Shown: in pieces, positions 15,466 through 24,664 of the stretch
Layout: each line of letters begins with the position of its first letter
Numbering within the stretch: the stretch's first letter is position 1
Assembly (NCBI RefSeq): GCF_000968375.1
Contig: NZ_CP009933.1
Span: 2,356,001 to 2,420,000 of the forward strand
DNA length: 64,000 nucleotides
Reading direction: 5' to 3'
DNA from: Clostridium scatologenes
Lineage (GTDB): Bacteria; Bacillota; Clostridia; Clostridiales; Clostridiaceae
Notes under the pieces: model-generated
Told to the model about the DNA's origin: nothing
The model's database searches: none
The model's input: only the letters and a program-made list of their open reading frames with translations
Translations under genes and position numbers: made by a program

Positions 15466-16935
15466 CTATATATCTTTGCTCAATATTTCCTTCAACAACT
15501 TCAAAGCACTTTCATCCTCTTCTGAGTTTGTTCCAAGCTCTCCTCTAAAAGCCTTTGCTAAAATTGATTTCTTTATTAATTCAATTTGATCTTCTAATTG
15601 AGTAAATTCTTCTATTTTAGATTCTTCTTCTAAAAGATTATCTAAAATTTTTACTATTTCCTTTTGTTCTTCTAATGGAGGTAGAACAAATTCTAACTCC
15701 CTTACTTTTTGACAATTAAGAGCTTTTGGTCCTGTTCCATTTCCACTATCTCTATTTTTTTTATAATTAAATTGTAACCAATACCACATAAATTCGGACA
15801 ATACACGTCCATGTGATAAATCAATTGCTGCAATATTTTGATTAGTTGTAGCTTCTATATCAAGTATTGAGCTCTGTCCTCTAGTCTTTCCTTCGCCAAT
15901 CATTGCAATTAAAACTGAACCTTTATTTAATAATTTTACCGAAGAATTTTCAAATCCTTCTTTTGTTATATTTTCTTTAGTAAAAGTAATTCTATTATTT
16001 TTGACTTCACCTGAACTTACCCATGGAATATCACCATTCCAGTATTCTTCAATCTTTCTTGAAGGTGTACTTCCATTCCCAACTTTACTCACTGCTCCAA
16101 TATAGCATTTTATCCATTTACTTTTCATTTCACTACTTTTCTTTTTTGCTATATCCTGCAATTCTTTGATTTTTATGAAATCGCTCTTTGATAATTTATG
16201 CATATAATAATCCACTATATCATTTAAAAGATTATTTTCCAGTATTTTATGTTTATCTCTCCATTTTTCAGTCAACTCCCCCCTAAAAGCCTTCTCCAAA
16301 ATAGCACTCTTCCTCTTATCAAATTCCTCTCTAGCCTCTTCTATTAATTCCTTAGCCTTATCTAACTTTTCAAAAAGACTTTCTATTCTATCAACAATTC
16401 TTTGTTGCTCTTTTAATGGTGGAACTGGAACATTTATGGCTGCTACTACCTTAAAATTTATGGCTGGCATAGCAGATGCCCCACCAGAATTATTTAATAT
16501 ATCGAATATGTATGGATTTTTTAAGAATTGATATAGGTAATCTTTGCTTAAAACATTTTCATCTTTTTGTGTAATCTTAAACATGTTATTAGCAATTACG
16601 CCAGCAATACCTCTCCCTACAAATCCTGCACTTGCTCCATATCGGACCATAATAATATCATTTTCTTTCACAAAACACTTTCTTTGAATATTAGGTATAT
16701 CAATATACCTTCTTTCATCAATATTTTGAGTATAATCAATTATCCTTATAAATCTAACACTGTTATCTTTCTCATATTCATATTGCTTTTCTTTTGAAAC
16801 CTGTACCCCTTGGGAAAAGTCACATGTTTCCCCTAAATTTACCCACACCCAATTCCCCGGTACCTCATAAGGTACATACTTAACAATAGCCTCTTCCAAT
16901 TTTTCTTCCAACGTCAATTGCTTCTTCTTAGCCAT
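15466..16935 (-). CDS. hsdS: Type I restriction-modification specificity subunit HsdS
   Basis: 489 residues with two target-recognition domains (about 20-185 and 260-435), each followed by a conserved helix: VPPLKEQQRIVDRIESLFEKLDKAKELIE and LPPLEEQKEIVKILDNLLEEESKIEEF. The repeated KAFRGELT/AKAFRGELG ends mark the two half-subunits. HsdS selects the bipartite DNA target for the M2S methylase and the R2M2S nuclease. It is the last gene of the hsdR-hsdM-hsdS operon, 15 bp after hsdM. No duplicate hsdS or recombinase for specificity switching is seen. Confidence 0.96.
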   Translation of the reverse strand: MAKKKQLTLEEKLEEAIVKYVPYEVPGNWVWVNLGETCDFSQGVQVSKEKQYEYEKDNSVRFIRIIDYTQNIDERRYIDIPNIQRKCFVKENDIIMVRYGASAGFVGRGIAGVIANNMFKITQKDENVLSKDYLYQFLKNPYIFDILNNSGGASAMPAINFKVVAAINVPVPPLKEQQRIVDRIESLFEKLDKAKELIEEAREEFDKRKSAILEKAFRGELTEKWRDKHKILENNLLNDIVDYYMHKLSKSDFIKIKELQDIAKKKSSEMKSKWIKCYIGAVSKVGNGSTPSRKIEEYWNGDIPWVSSGEVKNNRITFTKENITKEGFENSSVKLLNKGSVLIAMIGEGKTRGQSSILDIEATTNQNIAAIDLSHGRVLSEFMWYWLQFNYKKNRDSGNGTGPKALNCQKVRELEFVLPPLEEQKEIVKILDNLLEEESKIEEFTQLEDQIELIKKSILAKAFRGELGTNSEEDESALKLLKEILSKDI

Positions 16936-16950
16936 ATACTCATCCCCTCC

Positions 16951-18363
16951 TTACTTCTCTAAGCTTCTTAATTCTTTAATAACGCTCATAAGTAAGTCAG
17001 TTGCTTCTTCCAATTTTGCTACTGCTTCCTCTGCACTTTCTATTGGATCTGGTAAGTCTTCATAATCTAAGATCGAATCATCTTTTATAAGTCCTAAATC
17101 TAAATTATTATTCTTTTCTTTGATTTCTTCTCTAGTGAACTTATTCCATCTTTCGTCTTTAACTTCTTCTCTATTTTTAGCTGTATATGCTTTTACAAAA
17201 TCATCAAAATGTGATTCCTTTAATGGATTTGTCTTACCAAAGTTTTGCATGTTTGTCCTTAGATCATAAAACCATACTTCTTTTGTATTATCCTTATCTG
17301 TAGTACCTCTTGTAAAGAACAATACATTAGTTTTAACTCCCTGAGCATAAAAAATACCTGTTGGAAGCCTTAATATTGTGTGAAGATTACATTTATCCAT
17401 TAAATTTTCTCTTATCTTTGTTCCGTCACCTTCCTGGAATAAAACATTATCAGGCAATACTACTGCTGCTCTTGCTTTTCCATCTGGTTTTAAGCTTCTG
17501 TATATGTGCTGTAAGAAGTTTAATTGCTTATTTGAGGTCATGAAAGTCAAGTCATCTCTTGTAGCTCTTTCACCGCCTTTTTTAGTTCCAAAGGGAGGGT
17601 TAGAAAGCACTACATCTAAGTCTTTCATTTTCTTACCTTCATTAGTTAATGTATCTCCAAGGATTATATTTCCTTCTATATCATGAAGCATAGCATTCAT
17701 AAGAGCCAATCTATGAGTTTCATGAACCAATTCACAGCCTGAAAATGCTTTAGTTCTTTGGAATTCTTGTAGGTCTGTATCTAAATCAAAATAATTATCA
17801 TATTTTTGTTTTAAGTAGTGATCTGCTCCAATCATAAATCCAAAAGTTCCTGCTGCTGGGTCATTACATTTTTCACCTGGTTTTGGATCTATTAATTTAA
17901 CCATTACATCTATTAATACTCTTGGTGTAAAATATTGTCCTGCACCTGATTTCTTTTCTGATGCATTTTTTTCAAGCAGCCCTTCATAAAGATTACCAAG
18001 ACCTTCTTCTTTAGCAGAATACCAGTCTAACCCATCTATAGTTGTAATTATTTTCTCTAAGTTCTTTGGTTCATCTATATTAGTAGCAGAACCCTGGTAT
18101 ATTTGCTGTACTGTACCTGTACCTTTTTCTCCTAAATAATTTAATAATTCTTTATAAAATTTCTTAAGATATATTCCGCTCTTAGATTTTAAATCATCCC
18201 ATCTATACCCTTCAGGAATTTTTTCTTCAGCTCCTGTTTCTTTTGCCATCTTTAAGAAAAGTATATAAGTTAATTCTGTTACATATTGATGATAAGTTAT
18301 TCCATCATCTCTTAGTACATTGCAAAGGTTCCAAAGTTTACTTACTATCTCTTGTGTATTCAT
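16951..18363 (-). CDS. hsdM: Type I restriction-modification DNA methyltransferase HsdM
   Basis: 470 residues. The N-terminal helical HsdM domain (about 1-125) precedes an N6-adenine methylase: SAM motif NDPAAGTFGFMIGA (Asp168) and catalytic VLSNPPFG (Asn255). It methylates adenines in the target chosen by HsdS to protect host DNA. It starts 2 bp after the hsdR stop and is followed by hsdS 15 bp on, so all three are one operon. Full length, no broken motif. Confidence 0.97.
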   Translation of the reverse strand: MNTQEIVSKLWNLCNVLRDDGITYHQYVTELTYILFLKMAKETGAEEKIPEGYRWDDLKSKSGIYLKKFYKELLNYLGEKGTGTVQQIYQGSATNIDEPKNLEKIITTIDGLDWYSAKEEGLGNLYEGLLEKNASEKKSGAGQYFTPRVLIDVMVKLIDPKPGEKCNDPAAGTFGFMIGADHYLKQKYDNYFDLDTDLQEFQRTKAFSGCELVHETHRLALMNAMLHDIEGNIILGDTLTNEGKKMKDLDVVLSNPPFGTKKGGERATRDDLTFMTSNKQLNFLQHIYRSLKPDGKARAAVVLPDNVLFQEGDGTKIRENLMDKCNLHTILRLPTGIFYAQGVKTNVLFFTRGTTDKDNTKEVWFYDLRTNMQNFGKTNPLKESHFDDFVKAYTAKNREEVKDERWNKFTREEIKEKNNNLDLGLIKDDSILDYEDLPDPIESAEEAVAKLEEATDLLMSVIKELRSLEK

Positions 18364-18365
18364 CT

Positions 18366-21300
18366 TTAGCTAATCTCCTTATCTTCAAACATATATGCTT
18401 TTAATTTATTTATTATATCTTCCAAGTTACCATTAAACATCTTTTCATTCAATCTGTCAAACCCACCACTTTGAGCTTTAAAGCTTCCTGTGTTTAATGT
18501 TTCTTTATCTATAACTACTTCCTTTAACATCACTTTTTCTATTCTAATTAGCCAATTTTCTTGAGGTTTTGTAAAATAATATTCTTTCTTTATTTTAGAA
18601 ACTGCTCTTTTTACTCTTTCTTCATTGGATTCTAAAGGACTTCCCAATGCCTGCTGCCTTATAAAAGCAATTATATCTGCTACTATTTCTTCATTATTTA
18701 AGTCTTTCCATGCAGTATTTAAGTATTCCTCATTAAAGCCTTTGTCATCTAATATAGCTTTAAGCTGCTTTAAAGCTTCCTTGGTTAAATCTTGTGGTCT
18801 TGTGCAGACTACTTCTAAAGCTTGAATTGTATTTTTATTTTCTTCAATATATTTTTTAAACTCATCTATATAATCCTCTGGCTTTTTACCTTTTCCATAT
18901 CCTCTTGTATGTGATATTACCTTATCTTTTTTACCAGAAACTATTATTATTTGTTCATTAGTATATTTTTCATCTAAGTATTCCACCAAAGAATTATGGC
19001 TAATTATTTCTTTTGCAGCCCTTTCAGCATCAACACCTCTTAATTCATTGATAAATTCTTCTGGTGTTTTATCATTACAAAGGCTTTTAAAAATCAATCT
19101 TTCCTTTTCATCTATCAGCTTCTTTTTTCTTTGTAATTTTGCTATTACCTTATTAACTACAGCTTCTTTTTCTTCAATGCTTTCTGCTCTTTCTAAAGTT
19201 TCCTTTAATATTTTAAAGCTTGCGGTTCCATTTGCAGCAACTGGCTTCATATTTGTCATATCCTTAAGAGCTTCATAAAGCCTTACACAATCAAATATTT
19301 CGAAGTGTGTTTTTTGTATACCATCACATAATCTTGTAGCTCTACCTAACATTTGCTCATAAAGTATTCTTGACTTTACTCTTCTTAAAAATACTATCTT
19401 ATCAATTCTTGGAACATCAATTCCTGTAGATAATAAATCCACTGTAACTGCTACATTAGGATAATTTTCATTTTTGAATTTCTTAATAGCAAGCTCTGGA
19501 TCTTTTATGCTGCCTGTTATCTTTAAAATCGAATTATCATCGACTCCACCTATAGTTTCCTTATAGATATCTTTTAATAATCTAACAATCATATCAGCAT
19601 GAGCATCACTAGCTGCAAAAATTAAGGTTTTTCCTTTATCATTTTCAGGATCTATGTACTTTGCAACTTCTTCAAGAGCTGCCCTTGTATGAGCTTCTAC
19701 AATTACTTTTTTATTAAACTGATCTATTTCAAAATCCACATTATCTTCCAGTTCTGCTCCATTAGTAAGCTCACCAGTAAATTTATTATATTTAGCAACT
19801 TTGTCACCTTTATTATAATGAACTCCATCTCTAGTAAGTTCAGTTTGTATAAGGTGAGGTGGTTCATGGTCTACAAGATATCCATCAATAACTGCAGCTC
19901 TATAACTATAGTTATATACAGGATCTCCAAATATCATTGTTGTATGAAGGGCTGGTGTAGCTGTAAGTGCAACTTTAAAGGCATCAAAATACTCTATTAC
20001 CTTTTTATATTTACTTAAGAAATCTCTATCATCTCTCCATTCAACTTCGCTATCAGTCATTTCTTTGTCTAAGGTATATCCTCTGTGTGCTTCATCAACT
20101 ATTATACAATCATAATCACCAACAGATGGAACATTGGTTTCATCCTCATTGTACATAATTCTTTTAACCATAGCTTGTACCGTTGCTATGTGAATTTTAG
20201 TCTCCTTATCAATAAGCTTTTCATCAAGTCCATTAATATTGTAAATTTGATTTAAAGTCTTTAAATCTTCTACTTTTACTTCTTTAAAAGTATCAAAAGC
20301 TTGATTCCCCAGTGATGTTCTATCAACTAAAAATAGAATTCTTTTATATCTATTAGTCTTTATAAGCCTATATATAAGCCCCAATACAGTTCTTGTCTTT
20401 CCTGTACCTGTAGCCATAGTTACTAAAGCTGATTTTTTCTTTCCTTCTGTAATAACCTTCTCTACAGCCTTTATTGATTCTACTTGATAATCTCTAAGAC
20501 ATATGCTATTTTCTGATTTCAAAAATTCAAAGCTTAATTCATCCAAGCTCTTATTAGCTTCTTCAATATTCTCCTCAAGCATAGCTTCAAGCTTTTCTGG
20601 AGAATACCATCCTTGAAGAACTTTGTCATTGTTTCTTGCATTTCTGCAATCTAAGAAATGAACACCACTCTTATCTTCAATTTCTTTTATATATTTTCTA
20701 CCATTAGCTGCAAATAAAAATGGGACTTTATAATCATTCCATTTAGAAATAACATAATCCTCATGTTCTTCCTTTACTCCTACAGCATAATTTTTAGTTT
20801 CAATCATAGTTCCAGCTACATCTTTAGAATATTTTTTAGCTTCTACAAATCCAACTAATTTTTCTCCAATAAATAATGCATAATCAACTTTACCATTACC
20901 TTTTTCCTCTGAATAAGTAGGCCATTCAGCTATAGCTAAATTTCTACCTTTTTGAGGTCTTGTCCCCTTTGAATATCTTATATTATTGGTATCAGCTTCC
21001 CATCCTGCCGATTTTAATTGATCATCAATAATTCTTCTTGTTTCAGCTTCACTAAGTTCAATTCTTCTACTAGCTTTTTTACCTTGTTCTCTGCGCTTTT
21101 CTAACTCTTCCTCGTCTTTTTCCTGCTCCTTTAAAGCATTAAGTTCATCTTCTAAAGCTTTATACTTTTCTTCATATTCTTTGGCTATCTCATTAACATT
21201 ATCTACATACTCATTTCCCTTTTCATCAGGCATAACAAATGCTTTAGGTTCAAAACTCCACTCTCCATAAGTCTGCATAAACCAAACAGCTAATTTGAAG

Positions 21301-21638
21301 GTTAACTCCAATTGAACCTTTGCTTTTTCAACATTCTCAAATCCATTATGAGCAGCATCATTTCTTTTTATTCTAAGCATATGAAGTATATTATCAATAT
21401 CTTCTGGAATTAAGTCCTCCCTTTTTAATAGCTTTATTCTATTATTATGACTGTTATCATGAGCTATTAAATTAGTATCAATATCTTCCATTGAAAACAT
21501 ATATCGAACTACAATTTCACCAAACATACCACATTTTATAAATGTAGTATTTGAATCTATGTAAAGATTTCTTTCTGCTAATCTTCCTAGATTTTCTAAG
21601 ATAGGCCATTTTTCTTTTAAGAATGTAAAGTTACCCAT
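18366..21638 (-). CDS. hsdR: Type I restriction endonuclease subunit HsdR
   Basis: 1090 residues. A DUF4145-like N-terminal domain (about 20-130) and coiled coil (about 140-190) precede the nuclease: VDYALF...VEAK with Asp252, Glu266 and Lys268. The SF2 motor follows: Walker A TMATGTGKT (408-415), DEAH box at Asp515, ALTATPA, and motif VI QMLGRATR. It translocates DNA and cuts unmodified targets together with HsdM and HsdS. The extra N-terminal domain makes it longer than minimal HsdR proteins. It is the first gene of the operon, with its promoter presumably in 21639-21700. Confidence 0.96.
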   Translation of the reverse strand: MGNFTFLKEKWPILENLGRLAERNLYIDSNTTFIKCGMFGEIVVRYMFSMEDIDTNLIAHDNSHNNRIKLLKREDLIPEDIDNILHMLRIKRNDAAHNGFENVEKAKVQLELTFKLAVWFMQTYGEWSFEPKAFVMPDEKGNEYVDNVNEIAKEYEEKYKALEDELNALKEQEKDEEELEKRREQGKKASRRIELSEAETRRIIDDQLKSAGWEADTNNIRYSKGTRPQKGRNLAIAEWPTYSEEKGNGKVDYALFIGEKLVGFVEAKKYSKDVAGTMIETKNYAVGVKEEHEDYVISKWNDYKVPFLFAANGRKYIKEIEDKSGVHFLDCRNARNNDKVLQGWYSPEKLEAMLEENIEEANKSLDELSFEFLKSENSICLRDYQVESIKAVEKVITEGKKKSALVTMATGTGKTRTVLGLIYRLIKTNRYKRILFLVDRTSLGNQAFDTFKEVKVEDLKTLNQIYNINGLDEKLIDKETKIHIATVQAMVKRIMYNEDETNVPSVGDYDCIIVDEAHRGYTLDKEMTDSEVEWRDDRDFLSKYKKVIEYFDAFKVALTATPALHTTMIFGDPVYNYSYRAAVIDGYLVDHEPPHLIQTELTRDGVHYNKGDKVAKYNKFTGELTNGAELEDNVDFEIDQFNKKVIVEAHTRAALEEVAKYIDPENDKGKTLIFAASDAHADMIVRLLKDIYKETIGGVDDNSILKITGSIKDPELAIKKFKNENYPNVAVTVDLLSTGIDVPRIDKIVFLRRVKSRILYEQMLGRATRLCDGIQKTHFEIFDCVRLYEALKDMTNMKPVAANGTASFKILKETLERAESIEEKEAVVNKVIAKLQRKKKLIDEKERLIFKSLCNDKTPEEFINELRGVDAERAAKEIISHNSLVEYLDEKYTNEQIIIVSGKKDKVISHTRGYGKGKKPEDYIDEFKKYIEENKNTIQALEVVCTRPQDLTKEALKQLKAILDDKGFNEEYLNTAWKDLNNEEIVADIIAFIRQQALGSPLESNEERVKRAVSKIKKEYYFTKPQENWLIRIEKVMLKEVVIDKETLNTGSFKAQSGGFDRLNEKMFNGNLEDIINKLKAYMFEDKEIS

Positions 21639-22281
21639 TTTATCACCCTTTTAAACCTTTTGCATTTATAATTTTTATTACTCTAATATCAACCCTAAAT
21701 AGGAATGTATGATGCTTCTTTCAAAAATTTATTTTTCTTCACTTTAATATGTCATACCCATTTCTAATAAATTCCACATGATTTTCCATGATATTATTTT
21801 ATTCCCTAATGGAAAAGAATTCAATGGTATTTAACAAATAGAACGCATTATCCTCCAAATGATCTAATTATACATACAGATCAAGTTTATCAATTTATAG
21901 AGTGGTGATTTCAAGGATTATTGAAAAAGTATGATACTATTCATAGTCAAAGTAGAAAAGGAAATCCTTATGACATGCAGTAATAAAATTTTTCTATAGA
22001 ATTATAAAGAGAGAGCTTATTCAAGATGTACATTACAAGTCACCTGAACAAGCTCAAAAAGAAATCGTTAAATATATTGAATTATATTACACTGCTAAGG
22101 TAATGCATTCTTCATTGGAATATTTCTCTCCATCCCAATTCACAGCCAAACAACTTATTAACAATCCTCGTAGGTTCTTACGAAGGCTTATCTGAGCTTG
22201 CTAACAATTATATCATAAAAAAACATACCATATCTAATTTTAAATTATTTTATCATTGCCACAAAATACTCATATTCTTAA
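21639..22281. other. Spacer between hsdR and the nuclease gene
   Basis: 643 bp whose main content is the IS3-family remnant at 21873-22195; the remainder is AT-rich, with no other gene supported. Confidence 0.7.
21873..22195 (+). pseudogene. IS3-family transposase remnant (OrfB C-terminal part)
   Basis: Reads HTDQVYQF...SQSRKGNPYD, then RELIQDVHYKSPEQAQKEIV, YIELYYTAKVMHSSLEYFSP and a final KQLINNPRRFLRRLI stop, with four in-frame stops within. These match the rve catalytic core (HSDQG, SMSRKGNPYDN) and C-terminal helix (YNxxRxHSxLxYxSP) of IS3-family transposases. The 5' half of the element is gone. Its 3' end is the source motif for the scars elsewhere. Confidence 0.85.
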
Positions 22282-24249
22282 TTAAAATTTCTTAAATTCC
22301 GCAGTTTCATAATAAATTTGTGGCCAAGCATTTTTATTTGTAATTTTTAACTTCTTTCTAACTACTTTTTTCTTAACATCTTCAACAAAGGGAGGTTTAT
22401 TTATATAACTATATAAGTTTGCATTAAACTCCTCTTCATTATTATAATAATCAATTGTATCAAAAGTTTCTTTTACAAATGAACCGTCTAATCTATTTTC
22501 AATTTTATGATGGTACAACCTATCACTACCAATATAGCATTCTAAAGTAAAAGAATCTATAACAGGTATACCATTAATATTAAGTCCACAATATGTAGGA
22601 TAATTAGTGATAATTGCATTTATAATTTTTTTGTTATCTATTTCTCCAATATCATTAAGGAACTTCCCCCTATTTTCATATAAAAATTTTGATTTTCTTT
22701 TTACTTGCTCAGAAGCCTTTTTAAGTATCTTTAAAGAATTATGATGAGCTCTTGGACTCATTGGATATATAATACATTTTACTTCAGCAACTAGTACAAC
22801 ATTTTTTAGAATTAAAATAAAGTCTATTTCTTCAAATGTATTTTTATCTAAACTATATTTGTTTCTTGATGGTATTTTAAAATTGAAATTACTTTTTCTA
22901 ATTTCTTTATTTAGCTTTTCTTTTAAATACTTCTCAAAAAGTTTTCCTCTCTTTTGTAGGCTATATCCAGCAGTTAGTAACCATTCGTCACACAAATACA
23001 GTATATTTGCAGCAGTCACATTTGAGGAAATGATTAAATTATATGTATCTCTAAATTTCAAGAGAGGCCTTCTCCACAAATCTATTCTATTTTGGCTACA
23101 CATATTATTCTCTAGGGTACTTAAAAAGTCTATAATCTCATTCACATTAAAATTGGTTGTTTGTTTAAGATATTCAACTAATTTATTTTGTTTTATCTTA
23201 AATATAAAATTAGATAAGCAATTACAATCCAAACTTAGTAAACTTATTTGTTTATATAGTTTCTGAATTTGAGAAAATAATATCAACATATCATTGAGTG
23301 ATAAGTTTGATATTTCTTCTAACCCACTTCGTTCCAAATATGGATAATACCTTTGAACCTGAGCCTTACTCGACAGATAAAAATCATCTTCAACTATTTT
23401 CCCTTTTAAGTCATATAATTCATAATCAATATATCTATTCTTATCAACTTCTAACTTTCCTATAACTAAATTACTTCTTTTATACATATAGAATCTTTTA
23501 AATTCTTTTTCATTACTTAATAATTTTTGACGAATCATTATTTTTTTTATTAATATATTATTGTCAATAAGATAATTTCCACATTGCAGTATTACTGGAT
23601 ATTCATCATTAATATATTTAATACTTAATTCTTCTTTATTACTTTGAATATATCCATACTCCCATACAGCTGAATCATAAGTATCTTTTACTACATAGTA
23701 AAAGTTAGTGTTTCTAAATAATGTAATAATTACTTGTACAACAGCTTCCATATTCTTATAATTATTAGTATTTTCAACATGTTTAAAATGTTTTAAAAAA
23801 TTTAATATTACATTCATTATGTCAATTTGACATTCTAATAAACTTTGAGCATTGACATTTGGAAACTCTTGTTGCCCTGTTTTAATACTATACCCTAATA
23901 TACTTTCTAAACACATCTCAACTCTAGCATTTACAAACTTATCATTTACTTGTTTGTCAATTAAATAACAATCTCGATTAACAATAGCAGTCAAAAATTC
24001 CACGATATTAAAATAATTAAAATTTGCAATTTTAAATGCTTCTTTTGCCATCTTGTAATAATCTATATAATAGCTATTAAACACAACACTACTTTTGGCT
24101 ATTTCATATTCCTCCAAATTAAATTCTTTTGAATGTGATTTAATATATTCAATTTGATTAATAACCTCTTCATAATTATAACTATCATTAAAAGGATTAA
24201 ACTTATTTTCATTTTTTAAAAGATTTCTAATAGATTCTTCAGTATTCAT
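22282..24249 (-). CDS. Uncharacterised protein with C-terminal PD-(D/E)XK nuclease motif
   Basis: 655 residues. Most of the protein (about 1-440) is helical and unrecognised. Near the C-terminus, FEEIDFILILKNVVLVAEVKC gives Asp476...Glu489-Val-Lys491, the classic PD-(D/E)XK/NERD-type arrangement, followed by helices and a YPTYCGLNINGIPVID segment. No membrane segment or ATPase motif is seen. It lies between the hsd operon and the giant reverse-transcriptase gene on the same strand, but 415 bp with insertion scars separate it from the latter. It could be an accessory effector or an independent defence gene. Confidence 0.7.
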   Translation of the reverse strand: MNTEESIRNLLKNENKFNPFNDSYNYEEVINQIEYIKSHSKEFNLEEYEIAKSSVVFNSYYIDYYKMAKEAFKIANFNYFNIVEFLTAIVNRDCYLIDKQVNDKFVNARVEMCLESILGYSIKTGQQEFPNVNAQSLLECQIDIMNVILNFLKHFKHVENTNNYKNMEAVVQVIITLFRNTNFYYVVKDTYDSAVWEYGYIQSNKEELSIKYINDEYPVILQCGNYLIDNNILIKKIMIRQKLLSNEKEFKRFYMYKRSNLVIGKLEVDKNRYIDYELYDLKGKIVEDDFYLSSKAQVQRYYPYLERSGLEEISNLSLNDMLILFSQIQKLYKQISLLSLDCNCLSNFIFKIKQNKLVEYLKQTTNFNVNEIIDFLSTLENNMCSQNRIDLWRRPLLKFRDTYNLIISSNVTAANILYLCDEWLLTAGYSLQKRGKLFEKYLKEKLNKEIRKSNFNFKIPSRNKYSLDKNTFEEIDFILILKNVVLVAEVKCIIYPMSPRAHHNSLKILKKASEQVKRKSKFLYENRGKFLNDIGEIDNKKIINAIITNYPTYCGLNINGIPVIDSFTLECYIGSDRLYHHKIENRLDGSFVKETFDTIDYYNNEEEFNANLYSYINKPPFVEDVKKKVVRKKLKITNKNAWPQIYYETAEFKKF

Positions 24250-24664
24250 TAATATTCCCCTCTTAATAATTTTAATTTCTTAAATTAACTTTGAATATTA
24301 CTATATTTTTTAATATAAACAAATTGTTAACAACCCTCTGGAGGTTGTATAAAAATCGAAAATGCATGCAATTTTAGAAAAGTAGCTTTCATTTTTTTAT
24401 TGAAAATAGGGTTAGAACCTGTTCAAATAGCTAACAATTCATCAAAAGCGTTGGTTTTATATGAATCTCTGATAACTTTTGGAATATAATTGCTAAAGTC
24501 TTGCATTGCAAATTAGTTTTCATACAGTCTGGCGGAGGTTATTGCATAAACTTGCCTGAGCTTGCTAATAGCTGTGTTCCATTTTCATCTCAACTGCCGC
24601 CTTCACATGTAACATATATATAAACATTAGCAACAAAAACCAAAACAGCTTTTGTTGCTACTTT
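24250..24664. other. Spacer with two IS3 scars
   Basis: Contains scar f (24318-24345, AACAAATTGTTAACAACCCT) and scar g (24526-24572, ending CCTGAGCTTGCTAATAG), both plus strand, with about 180 bp of unassigned DNA between. They may be the two ends of one decayed insertion. Confidence 0.6.
24629..24659 (-). terminator. Hairpin at the 3' end of the reverse-transcriptase gene
   Basis: AGCAACAAAA (24629-24638) pairs with TTTTGTTGCT (24650-24659), just after the stop codon. It has the same arm sequence as the element after hsdS. Confidence 0.6.
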
